A stretch of 8,177 bases of DNA from Thermoplasmata archaeon (lineage in GTDB: Archaea > Thermoplasmatota > Thermoplasmata > Thermoplasmatales > Thermoplasmataceae), in the NCBI GenBank assembly GCA_021806345.1, contig JAJZXP010000441.1, positions 1-8,177 of the forward strand. The letters are read 5' to 3'. Position 1 is the first letter of the stretch. Every line of letters starts with the position of its first letter. Below are positions 1-7,605 of the stretch, piece by piece. A program made the translations under genes and the position numbers. The notes under the pieces were generated by a model. That model worked only from the letters and a program-made list of their open reading frames with translations, was not told the DNA's origin and searched no databases.

Positions 1-1189
1 AGGAAACAAGCTCGGGATTGATCCTGATCAGATCCTGTTTCCCATGACCATGGACATGAATGAGAGATCCCTGAGGAACATAATCATTAATGATGGTGGG
101 AAAGAAGAGGGGCCACTTATCAGGGAACATTTTGTAATCACCCCTGCCTCTGAGGTCATGTCCATCCTTGGCCTTTCAACATCCTATGAAGATCTTGTAA
201 GTAGACTCTCTAAAATCACTGTAGCTAAAACCTTTGATGGAAAGTACGTTTACGCCTCTGATCTGGAGGCCCAGGGTGCAATGGCAGCAATGCTTGTTGA
301 TGCCTTAAAACCCAATCTTGCCCAGACCACCGAAGGTGTGCCCGCATTTATTCATACGGGGCCCTTTGGAAATATTTCACATGGAACTTCCAGCATCCTT
401 TCATTCAGGATGGGGTTAGCATACGCAGATTACCTTGTCACTGAAGGTGGATTCGGCTCAGATCTTGGGTTTGAAAAATACATGAATATTATTTCAAGAA
501 ATTTTGGTGTTGAGGTTTCAGCTGTTGTCATCGTGGCCACTATAAGGGCAATAAAGTCCTTTGACAGAACTGGAAAAGGAGACATGGGTGAAGGAATTGG
601 AAACTTATTACATCACATCAGAATTGTGAAAAGCTTTGGGTTTGAACCAGTAGTTTCACTCAACCGCTTTGAGGATGATTCAGAGGAGGATGTGCATAAT
701 CTCATTACTACATTGAGAGAAAATGGATTCAATATAGCAGAATCAGAGGTATTCAGCAAAGGTGGATCTGGTGGGCTCAAGCTTGCAGATTTGGTACTGG
801 AACATCTTGATAACAATCATGGGGCCAGAAGTTATACTTATGACCTGGAAGACAGTATAAAAGAAAAAATTGAGAAGATTGGTAAATCGATCTATGAAGT
901 GGATAAAGTAATATTCTCTAGAAATTCATTAGCTCATATTGAAGAAATACAAAAAATGCCTAATTCTAATTTGCCAATCTGTATTTCTAAAAGTCAGTAT
1001 TCTTTCCATGGAAATAAGCCAAACAGCTCTGATAATAACCTTAAAATCAATGATGTTAAGGTCAATTCTGGCTCTGGATTGATCATTGCATATTCTGGAG
1101 ATATCATGACAATGCCTGGCTTGCCAGAAATTCCAGCAGCCTGCAACATAAATATAGATAAGTTTGGAGTGATCTCTAATTTAGTTTAA
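1..1189 (+). CDS. fhs: Formate-tetrahydrofolate ligase, C-terminal part (5'-truncated by window edge)
   Basis: This enzyme joins formate to tetrahydrofolate using ATP, giving 10-formyl-THF for purine and other one-carbon biosynthesis in the cytoplasm. The reading frame is open from base 2 and runs through the first ATG (44) without a break. The codons before that ATG already match the family (GNKLGIDPDQ), so the true start lies outside the window. About 395 residues are visible of the usual ~555; the N-terminal P-loop region is missing. Recognisable family blocks are DMNERSLRNI, ASEVMSILGL, KPNLAQTTEGVPAFIHTGPF, VTEGGFGSDLG, the SEVFSKGGSGGL loop, and the end block IMTMPGLPEIPAACNI. Compared with the Moorella enzyme as I remember it, the loop Trp that stacks on the pterin is Phe here (codon 752-754). 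There is also a shortening of roughly eight residues around 'TGKGDMGEGIGN'. GC is about 43% up to base 840 and about 32% afterwards (hand counts). The gene converges on the defence operon. Confidence 0.93.
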   Translation, partial: GNKLGIDPDQILFPMTMDMNERSLRNIIINDGGKEEGPLIREHFVITPASEVMSILGLSTSYEDLVSRLSKITVAKTFDGKYVYASDLEAQGAMAAMLVDALKPNLAQTTEGVPAFIHTGPFGNISHGTSSILSFRMGLAYADYLVTEGGFGSDLGFEKYMNIISRNFGVEVSAVVIVATIRAIKSFDRTGKGDMGEGIGNLLHHIRIVKSFGFEPVVSLNRFEDDSEEDVHNLITTLRENGFNIAESEVFSKGGSGGLKLADLVLEHLDNNHGARSYTYDLEDSIKEKIEKIGKSIYEVDKVIFSRNSLAHIEEIQKMPNSNLPICISKSQYSFHGNKPNSSDNNLKINDVKVNSGSGLIIAYSGDIMTMPGLPEIPAACNINIDKFGVISNLV

Positions 1190-1229
1190 TTTATTATAAA
1201 TATTACTGATTTTAGGAATTATATACTTA

Positions 1230-1277
1230 ACCGACTGTTTTTATTGAAAAGAAATATGAAGTCGGTATTTGTAAAAA
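1230..1277. terminator. Convergent terminator region: hairpin plus T-runs on both strands
   Basis: A perfect 7-bp inverted repeat (ACCGACT at 1230-1236, AGTCGGT at 1260-1266) encloses a 23-nt loop. On the plus strand a TTTTTATT run lies inside the loop (1238-1245). On the minus strand a run of six T (1277-1272) follows directly after the stop codon of the nuclease gene. Archaeal termination depends mainly on T-runs, so the T-runs are the stronger part of this call and the hairpin may be incidental. It sits between two convergent genes, where a bidirectional terminator is expected. Confidence 0.5.
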
Positions 1278-1278
1278 A

Positions 1279-2244
1279 TTAATTCCATTTAGATAGCCAA
1301 TCATCAAGATCAGGAATATTTATGCAGGGAGTTGTAGAAAGATCAATTTGATAATGGGTCTTGGAGACACCCGATGGTTCCGGTTCCCCAAAATGAGGAA
1401 TTTTATTAGCCCAAAAAAGAGATAAGGATCTTTCAGCTTCTAAAGCATCAAATATAGGCCCCAATTCATCTTGACTTTCCATTTTTGATATTCTTTCTGC
1501 CTTGACAAGTTTAACCAGGTCGCTTTCGCTGTTAATATTATTTTTTGCTATGTTTAATAAATCTCTTAAACTTATTCCTGAATCTTCATATCTAAGCATG
1601 ATCGAAGCTACAATGATCTCCTCACCCTCGAAAGAGTATACTTGGCGATGAGAGAATTGATGGATTCTTTCACTCCCAGTGGTTGTTTTAACTTCTACGC
1701 GTTTATCAGATGATGAAAAGTCAAATTTTCTAGACGGTTCGCTATGCCAATATGGAAGCCAAAATTTGAACCCCTTAACTTGACTCATAAAAAAAAGTTC
1801 ACCCCATAATCCCTGTCTTTCAGTAATTACATCATTTGAAGGATTAATTGAAAACAACTTTGAAACTGAGAGAAAAAAGGTTAAGAGATCTGATCTTTTA
1901 ATTTTATTATCATGGATAAAACCTAAGAAACCACCGATGAGTGATAAAAATGTGTGTACATCAATATCAACATTTGACTCACATATAAGTAAGTCTAACT
2001 TTTCAATTATTGGCGGCATTCCAGAAATTGATATCTTATACTCATTACCGAGTTGGAGTGATATATGAGTGGTTCTCATACTTGGACCTAAGGATTTATC
2101 CAAACTGCAATCTACAAAAAGGGAAGGCCATCCAGATGTATTTACTCCGATGTATGAGCCTAAAAAACCAGAAATAGGAACTACCTTGAAAGTGTGTTCA
2201 AAATTGTCACCCTTCAATTGGCTAAAAAGATCTTCAATATTCAT
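1279..2244 (-). CDS. PD-(D/E)XK motif protein (DUF4420-type), predicted restriction nuclease subunit
   Basis: This is probably the DNA-cutting subunit of the operon. With the chosen start it has 321 residues, usual for DUF4420 (PF14390) proteins. The nuclease-fold signature is in the middle: E149 in GLWGELFFM, D175 in RKFDF, and the E184-V-K186 pair in RVEVKTT, i.e. E...D...ExK as in restriction-type nucleases. About 140 N-terminal residues form a separate region of beta strands. The C-terminal third (SLRDLLNIAKNN onward) is mostly helical and ends in DDWLSKWN. I chose the ATG at 2244 because GAGG lies 8 nt upstream (2256-2253) and it leaves only an 11-nt overlap with the Z1 stop. An in-frame ATG at 2265 would add seven residues and has a poorer site. 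It is the last gene of the operon, where related systems often carry a further AIPR gene; none follows here. Nuclease activity is inferred from the motif only. Confidence 0.85.
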   Translation of the reverse strand: MNIEDLFSQLKGDNFEHTFKVVPISGFLGSYIGVNTSGWPSLFVDCSLDKSLGPSMRTTHISLQLGNEYKISISGMPPIIEKLDLLICESNVDIDVHTFLSLIGGFLGFIHDNKIKRSDLLTFFLSVSKLFSINPSNDVITERQGLWGELFFMSQVKGFKFWLPYWHSEPSRKFDFSSSDKRVEVKTTTGSERIHQFSHRQVYSFEGEEIIVASIMLRYEDSGISLRDLLNIAKNNINSESDLVKLVKAERISKMESQDELGPIFDALEAERSLSLFWANKIPHFGEPEPSGVSKTHYQIDLSTTPCINIPDLDDWLSKWN

Positions 2245-4381
2245 TTTCCGTTCCTCTAACAACATAATCCCCTAAGATATAGTTAGAGTTATCTTCTGGT
2301 ATATAGACTGCAAAGGATGTTGAAACTATAGTCCTTGGATCGGTTTCCCTTAATCTTGGTGCAATTATATGAACTTGAAATTGTGGCTTCCCATCATGGA
2401 TATATCTATCTCCGAGATAATTCGCACTTTCTCCTGAGAAAGGTTCAACTTTATCATCAGTCTTTGTTCTGTCCTCAATATTTCCATTCCTCATTAGAAG
2501 CAAATCGATTGTTTCCAGTTTTCTAGAACTGCTAAGACGTGACAAATATTCTATGACATATTCATTTTCCCAATCTGTTTTACTTGAAACTACATTATTA
2601 AGAAGTTCTAAGACTAACTCCATTGGACAATTCTTAATGACAGAGTGCTCAATAGATCCATATTCCTTTTGGATAGCTTGATGTCGCCAGAAAAATTCCT
2701 TAACATATATTACGTTTTTTTCTGCACTGGAAAAATCCTCTATGAGTCTATGTTGAATTTTCCAACCCTTGATTTGGAATTTTTTATAATGTGCAACGTT
2801 TTTTCTAGTAGGATTTAGCTTTGCATCATAGTCCAATTCAAACATCCTTGGCCATTTTCTAATTGGAATTCCTGAATCAGAGTATCTTGATAGTGAATCC
2901 CAAAAGTCATTCTCGTGACGTAACAATACCTTGTAATCTTCCTTCAACTGTCCTGTTAAAAAAATTCTGCATACATCAAGATATTTTTTCTTATATCCAA
3001 ACCAACGTGCTCTTTGCTCAAGAGTATCCGCATTTGTGTCGTTCATTGCCCTTCTAGTTATGTATGTGACTGCTAACCCCCTAATTGTCAGCCCTCTTCC
3101 AAGCATGTTTCCACCTACAAAAATATTGTTTCCTAACTTAATTGGTGTGCTTAGAGGGTCTCTCCCAGTTGGAAGGCTGTTAACCATCCAGATTTCTAAC
3201 TGCCATAGCTCGTATAAGAGTCCATCCTTTACTTCGGACCAACTTGGAATAGGATTTACGGTAGGAATTAATTTTTCATAAGCGGTAAAGAATAATTTAA
3301 GAAGTGATTGTTTTTCAGGATCAGTATCGACATTATTTAACGTAATTCTCCAATCCCGAATAATATCTTCTTTCACAATCTTGTAAGATTTGTCGTGTTC
3401 AGATTTTAAACTACTATTGTGAATAAGCATCGAATGCCAGTCCATATCTCCCCTTTTATGCCTTATAACAGCCCCTACAAAAAATATAGCGATGGCAAGA
3501 CGCAGAGAATCGTTAATTGTTGAACCACCATTTTCTGCATCGATAATTGGAATTTCTTGCACAAATTCATTTATCGATTCACCAAAAAAAGTAGATCCTC
3601 CGCAATAACCACTACCTGGATTAATTAATATTCCAAAGTCGGGAGAAAGTGAATCAATTCCTTCCAATAATAAATTTGCCTCGGGAGTTGCTGTGTAGGC
3701 AATATAAGCATGAATCTTTAATATATCCCTTAACAATCGAATGCTCTTATAGACGGAAGATTCTTTCTTTTTCCTAAACATAGTATTAAGAGAAGCTTCA
3801 TCACCCTCATCATCTATGATTAATATTGGGCAAGTATTGATATCTTTTTGAGAAAATATTTCATAAATATCTTTGATCCTGTTTTGTCTCTTAAGGGCAA
3901 CTATAAGGGCATATTTTTTAGAATGATATTTGTTAGAGTGAAGTACACTTTCAATAACTTGAGAATCTACTGAACTTGTTGGATTTTTAAATGGAGTAAT
4001 ATTTGGTCGTTCTCCTACAAGATCTTTGAGAAGACGAGCATATGTTTGTTCAAGTAATGGGGTCTTTGTTCCTGCTAAGACAATAACTACGCCATATCCA
4101 TTATCATATGCTAATGCTACAAGCACTGAATAGGAAAGAGTCTTTCCACTCTGAACCTTCCCAATAGCTAAACCGGTAGACGAGCCTGAAGGTGATAGTG
4201 GATTGGGACATTGCCCTAAAATATTGGCGGCAGTTTTAACGATCCCTTCCCAATCTTCTTCACTGACTTCTGCAGAATATTTATTTCTAATATGAGACAG
4301 TTCTTCTCCTTCAATATTAACAACCCATGGTTGAAATGATGAATTGTTCGTCGGATCTATTCCAAATGCGTTAGAGTCCAT
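2234..4381 (-). CDS. Z1 domain helicase-like ATPase (superfamily 2)
   Basis: This is a large SF2-type motor protein of the Z1 family (PF10593), found almost only in mobile restriction-like systems beside MORC/MutL-type ATPases. It has 715 residues. In order: Walker A GKVQSGKT (74-81, Lys80), with the VQSGKT form typical of Z1; Walker B as LIIDDEGDEAS (187-197); motif III TATPEAN (230-236); GNMLGRGLTIRGL (motif V, 424 on); and QRARWFGYK (motif VI, 456-464), where many Z1 proteins have Gly instead of the Ala. The C-terminal ~200 residues match nothing I recognise. Tandem ATGs lie at 4384 and 4381. GGTGA (4392-4388) sits 3 nt before the first and 6 nt before the second, so I prefer 4381. The gene overlaps the ATPase gene upstream by 11 nt and the nuclease gene downstream by 11 nt, implying coupled translation and a shared complex. 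DNA translocation is a family inference. Confidence 0.92.
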   Translation of the reverse strand: MDSNAFGIDPTNNSSFQPWVVNIEGEELSHIRNKYSAEVSEEDWEGIVKTAANILGQCPNPLSPSGSSTGLAIGKVQSGKTLSYSVLVALAYDNGYGVVIVLAGTKTPLLEQTYARLLKDLVGERPNITPFKNPTSSVDSQVIESVLHSNKYHSKKYALIVALKRQNRIKDIYEIFSQKDINTCPILIIDDEGDEASLNTMFRKKKESSVYKSIRLLRDILKIHAYIAYTATPEANLLLEGIDSLSPDFGILINPGSGYCGGSTFFGESINEFVQEIPIIDAENGGSTINDSLRLAIAIFFVGAVIRHKRGDMDWHSMLIHNSSLKSEHDKSYKIVKEDIIRDWRITLNNVDTDPEKQSLLKLFFTAYEKLIPTVNPIPSWSEVKDGLLYELWQLEIWMVNSLPTGRDPLSTPIKLGNNIFVGGNMLGRGLTIRGLAVTYITRRAMNDTNADTLEQRARWFGYKKKYLDVCRIFLTGQLKEDYKVLLRHENDFWDSLSRYSDSGIPIRKWPRMFELDYDAKLNPTRKNVAHYKKFQIKGWKIQHRLIEDFSSAEKNVIYVKEFFWRHQAIQKEYGSIEHSVIKNCPMELVLELLNNVVSSKTDWENEYVIEYLSRLSSSRKLETIDLLLMRNGNIEDRTKTDDKVEPFSGESANYLGDRYIHDGKPQFQVHIIAPRLRETDPRTIVSTSFAVYIPEDNSNYILGDYVVRGTENEY

Positions 4382-5945
4382 CATTCCTCACCAACTCTGA
4401 TGCTTTTCTAAGTACAGAGTTCATTTTTGTTCTTATCTCGCCAGGTGAGACTAGCCCGTTTATTGCAGAATTCCTCGCCAATTTTTCAGCGAGGGCAAGG
4501 GCTATTACAAACTTGTGAAGAACTTGTAAATTAGCCCCATTTTCAAGAAATTCAGAGAAGAAGGAATTTGCCATGTTTAGATATATATTAATTAGATTTT
4601 CCTGCGGATAATCAACACTCATCCAATTTGCATCGCTCAATTGATCTTGCCAATAAAGCCGAAAAGTCAAGTTAGAGGAACCTAAAAAGAGGTTAAATTC
4701 AATTGGGGTATCGCTAACAGATTCAAGTTTCTTTGTATCCTCTACCTGTACAGATATAGGTTTTTGAGTTGTAGGAAATTCCATCTCCTCTATAATTGCT
4801 TCTTCAAATTTTTTATCCGAAAATAATTTTTTTATAGGTTCAGAACTAAATACCATTTCAGTTTTATCTAAAGGTTTATTTCTTTCTCTATGGCCTTCTG
4901 CTTTTTCCATATATTCTTGGCAATTTGATCTTAACTCGGAAATAAATAATTCCTCAAGATCTCCTGACCAGTCAAATGCATCCTTGGCTTGTGTGACTGG
5001 CCAATCATTCATATGGAGTTCTCCCACCAGTCTTTGTGATCTAAAAGAGTTTGCTTGACCAAATATCTCAGTAGGTTTGTATCCCTCACCCGGTCCACCA
5101 ATAATAACTCTTCCTCTCCTTAATAACGCAAATCCTGCATCACGTTGACTACCAGGAATCATAATTCCCACCCAACCACTAGCATTTAAATAATTAGATG
5201 TTATCGGATTTTGTATCTTGATAGAAATATCTCTTTTCCATAAAGTCTGTTTTTCGCTGCCATGATCTTCTGTAAGCAATGGTGGTTCCTTGAAACTTAA
5301 TGGTTCTCCATTCCACAATATTTCAACCTCCTTCGTTCGAAGGTCTTCTCTATAAATACTTCCAAGTTGATCCTTAATTCTTCCAAGAGTTCTTCCTTTT
5401 AATGGTTTATATAACTGTTCAATTTTTATCTCTGTGAAGTGGGTTTTTTCATCAGTAAATCGTTGTACAACTTCTATTTCTTCAGATTTTTTAATTGCAA
5501 GATCAGGTACATGTACAGAGATTTGTAATTCACGAGATGATCCAAGCATAGTGGTTCTAATACTCCATTTTCTCCCGAACCAGCATGCTGCAGTCTTTAG
5601 TCCCATCCCAAATTCACATCTTCCAGTATTGTTACGAGGAGGACTGTTTAACATTACTGCTCTTCTTAAATCGTCTAATTCCATACCATTTGCGTTGTCA
5701 AAAATCACCAAAGAATTCTGCTCATCATCATAATTAATTACTATTCTTAATTTTTTGAACTTTTCCCCCTCATATGCTTTTATTAGAGAAACCTTATTGT
5801 TGTAGTAACTTTGTGTGGAGTTATCAACGAATTCTGCTATGGCGTACCAAGGTTTATAGCTAAGCCTTTGATATGTTGCATATACTCCTGAATCTGGCCT
5901 CACACTAATTGTTTCATTTTCTAATCTTTCTACATCAACTGACAT
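4371..5945 (-). CDS. MORC/MutL-like GHKL ATPase of the Z1 defence operon
   Basis: This is a predicted ATP-operated clamp or switch protein that works with the Z1 motor and the nuclease. It has 524 residues from the chosen start. The GHKL (Hsp90/MutL/MORC) fold is clear: N-box AIAEFVDNSTQS with E38, D41 and N42; motif G1 DNANGM (83-88); glycine-rich lid FGMGLKTAA (112-120); and HFTEI near 169 as the G3 position. A second domain contains WPVTQAKDAFDW; its Lys321 fits the S5-domain lysine that reaches the ATP in MutL and MORC proteins. The first Gly of the usual DxGxG is Ala; this may be normal for the subfamily. The last ~150 residues are acidic, then helical (an ALALAEKLARN segment), with no recognised domain. 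An upstream GTG at 5954 overlaps the methyltransferase stop as GTGA. I prefer the ATG at 5945, because GGAG (5960-5957) lies only 2 nt from the GTG and GTGA lies 5 nt from the ATG. The start stays uncertain by 9 nt. Confidence 0.88.
   Translation of the reverse strand: MSVDVERLENETISVRPDSGVYATYQRLSYKPWYAIAEFVDNSTQSYYNNKVSLIKAYEGEKFKKLRIVINYDDEQNSLVIFDNANGMELDDLRRAVMLNSPPRNNTGRCEFGMGLKTAACWFGRKWSIRTTMLGSSRELQISVHVPDLAIKKSEEIEVVQRFTDEKTHFTEIKIEQLYKPLKGRTLGRIKDQLGSIYREDLRTKEVEILWNGEPLSFKEPPLLTEDHGSEKQTLWKRDISIKIQNPITSNYLNASGWVGIMIPGSQRDAGFALLRRGRVIIGGPGEGYKPTEIFGQANSFRSQRLVGELHMNDWPVTQAKDAFDWSGDLEELFISELRSNCQEYMEKAEGHRERNKPLDKTEMVFSSEPIKKLFSDKKFEEAIIEEMEFPTTQKPISVQVEDTKKLESVSDTPIEFNLFLGSSNLTFRLYWQDQLSDANWMSVDYPQENLINIYLNMANSFFSEFLENGANLQVLHKFVIALALAEKLARNSAINGLVSPGEIRTKMNSVLRKASELVRNDGL
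4386..4392 (-). promoter_or_regulatory. Ribosome binding site for the Z1 gene
   Basis: GGTGAGG is read on the minus strand inside the 3' end of the ATPase gene. GGTGA is complementary to the conserved 3' end of archaeal 16S rRNA (CACCUCC region). Its spacing is 3 nt to the ATG at 4384 and 6 nt to the ATG at 4381, which favours the second as start. Confidence 0.6.
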
Positions 5946-5950
5946 TATAT

Positions 5951-7324
5951 TCACTTCTCCATAATTGTAGGTTCACTTACTACGTTCTCATTCCATATTT
6001 GTTTTTTTGAGTATTGCTGTACATGATTCTTTTTTTCAGCCATACCCACGAGTGCATTTGCAACTATATTAGCAACTTCCACGTTTACAGCATTCCCGAG
6101 AGAAGAATAAGCCCTGGACAAAGTTGACGGTAAGAAATTTAATTGTTCCATGCTTTGCAATCTCTTGCACTCCAATGGTGTAATGTATCTGTTTTCCCAC
6201 ATAACTATTGGAACTTGAGACATGTTCATTGCTACGAGAGCAGGAGAGGTATTTGGGCGTTTTACCCTGATTCCAGAAGGCCTTAGTTGAATCACATAAT
6301 TTGTTAAACTTCTATTTTCATCTAGTGGATTTTTCTTATGACAATTCCATTCAAATTTTTGAAAACTTGGGACAAATTTCTGTACCTTTTCAGCCCAAGT
6401 TCGTAGATCTTGCTCATACTTTAAAAATAAATTTCTACTATTTTTTATGTATTTGACCTTCCAATCTGGGAATTTTGCATTAGATCTTGCATATCGTGGA
6501 AGCATACATAGCAATTCTTCTTTGGTTGATGCAATATTTAATTCTTTACCAAATGATCCTTTATATTTTCTCAACTCGTCTAAAGACAATTCAAAAGGTG
6601 GTTTATCTTCAAATGGGTAAGTAGCTCCATACTCCATTGCCCAAAGAGGAAGTGGTATGTGTTCACTTTTTGGTATAATGTTCAAAAATTCTTGCCATGT
6701 TTCAATTTTTTGTTTCAGTTCTAACGAGATATTCCTAACATCGCTAGAATTAGTAGATAAAACTGACTTCAAATTTAAATCAAATTTCCTAGAATCTCGT
6801 ACATTTTTAATTTTTTTTGAAATATCAACTAACGGAGAGAGACTTGCTACGATATATACCCTATACCTCACCTGTGGAATACCAAATTGGTGAGGTGAAA
6901 TTTCCTCTATGTCAACAAAATATCCTTGATTTTCAAGTTCCTTCTTAATAATTGACCAACTTCGTCCATTTCCGTGATTCTTAAGATTGGGAACATTTTC
7001 AAGGATGATATAGTGTGGTTTGTGAAAATTAACAACCTTTAATATTTGTTGATATAAATCCCCCAATTTTGGATGATCCAATCCAGCTTGTGCTCCCGCC
7101 TTTGAAAACGGTTGGCATGGAAAACCTGCACACAAAATATCATGACTTGGAATGTCAGCGGGATGTATATCCCTAATATCTCCTGAACAATTCATTCCAA
7201 AATTTTTATTGTACAAATCCCGTAATTCAACATCTATCTCTGATGCGAAAACACATTCGTGCCCTAATCTATCAAGGGCTAAATGAAAACCCCCCAGCCC
7301 CGCAAAGAGATCTATAAATTTCAC
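5951..7324 (-). CDS. dcm: DNA (cytosine-5-)-methyltransferase
   Basis: The enzyme transfers a methyl group from S-adenosylmethionine to C5 of cytosine at a specific DNA site; here it most likely marks self DNA for the downstream restriction genes. With the chosen start it has 457 residues. Ordered motifs: I KFIDLFAGLGGFHLAL (2-17); IV GFPCQPFSKAG with catalytic Cys70; VI ENVPNL (109-114); VIII QFGIPQVRYRVYI with QVRYR at 151-155; IX RPSGIRVKRPNTSPAL (from 348); X GNAV (410-413). About 190 residues between VIII and IX form the target recognition region, whose site cannot be read from sequence. The frame extends upstream to a TTG at 7417. I prefer the GTG at 7324 because the family typically begins 'MKFIDLFAGLGG' and because a BRE/TATA box lies inside the extra 93 nt. 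No clear SD precedes either start. It is the first gene of the operon; about 30 residues after motif X form a polar tail. The specific name dcm is by family, not by site. Confidence 0.92.
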   Translation of the reverse strand: MKFIDLFAGLGGFHLALDRLGHECVFASEIDVELRDLYNKNFGMNCSGDIRDIHPADIPSHDILCAGFPCQPFSKAGAQAGLDHPKLGDLYQQILKVVNFHKPHYIILENVPNLKNHGNGRSWSIIKKELENQGYFVDIEEISPHQFGIPQVRYRVYIVASLSPLVDISKKIKNVRDSRKFDLNLKSVLSTNSSDVRNISLELKQKIETWQEFLNIIPKSEHIPLPLWAMEYGATYPFEDKPPFELSLDELRKYKGSFGKELNIASTKEELLCMLPRYARSNAKFPDWKVKYIKNSRNLFLKYEQDLRTWAEKVQKFVPSFQKFEWNCHKKNPLDENRSLTNYVIQLRPSGIRVKRPNTSPALVAMNMSQVPIVMWENRYITPLECKRLQSMEQLNFLPSTLSRAYSSLGNAVNVEVANIVANALVGMAEKKNHVQQYSKKQIWNENVVSEPTIMEK

Positions 7325-7397
7325 AAAATTACAACGTGTTTTTATTGATAAAATTTTCGTTTTGAATAGGTTTGGAAGGCGATTATTTTGTAACAAA

Positions 7398-7411
7398 TCT
7401 TTATATTTTCT
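7398..7411 (-). promoter_or_regulatory. Predicted BRE/TATA promoter of the methyltransferase operon
   Basis: Read on the minus strand, AGAAAATATAAAGA gives a purine-rich BRE followed by TATAAA (7405-7400), the archaeal promoter form. Transcription would begin about 25 nt downstream, near 7378, leaving a leader of about 54 nt before the GTG at 7324. The alternative TTG start (7417) would lie upstream of this transcript. Placement is by consensus only. Confidence 0.45.
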
Positions 7412-7468
7412 AACCAAGCAATGTTAGAAAAAGAACAAATAGTTGTCTTTTCACAGATTGACTACTTC

Positions 7469-7481
7469 TATCATAATGATA
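7469..7481. repeat. 13-nt palindrome in the operon control region
   Basis: TATCATAATGATA is a perfect inverted repeat of two 6-nt arms around a central A. It lies about 65 nt upstream of the predicted TATA box, so it could be an upstream regulator site. In DNA this AT-rich a palindrome of this length can arise by chance. Confidence 0.3.
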
Positions 7482-7605
7482 ACTATTGAAAAGCACTAAG
7501 GTTTTTCCCTATCATTTGTCATTATTATTTTAATCCCATTTTTTTGTAGTTGGAAATTTGATAATAAGAATAAGGTTGTATCAATAAACAGTCACAGATA
7601 TAGGT

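Larger units (their letters stand above)
7325..7605. other. Intergenic spacer upstream of the defence operon
   Basis: This spacer of 281 bases lies between the operon and the UPF0045 gene. I see no convincing coding sequence in it. The open frame 7325-7417, upstream of the methyltransferase GTG, is best read as promoter and leader. The spacer is very AT-rich and contains a promoter-like box (7398-7411), a 13-nt palindrome (7469-7481) and a CTTTTCA/TGAAAAG inverted pair (7447-7453 and 7487-7493). No tRNA or attachment-site gene is visible. Confidence 0.5.

Noticed and set aside
613..816. Minus-strand open frame inside fhs
   Set aside because: It is antisense to a well-conserved part of Fhs; serine-rich shadow translation.
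2069..6893. Plus-strand open frames of 60-100 codons inside the operon (2069-2275, 2335-2526, 2863-3057, 3036-3281, 5434-5733, 6657-6893)
   Set aside because: All lie antisense to genes with clear conserved motifs and show no family features of their own.
7325..7417. 31-residue N-terminal extension of the methyltransferase from a TTG start
   Set aside because: It has no SD, no family match, and contains a likely promoter; kept only as an alternative start.
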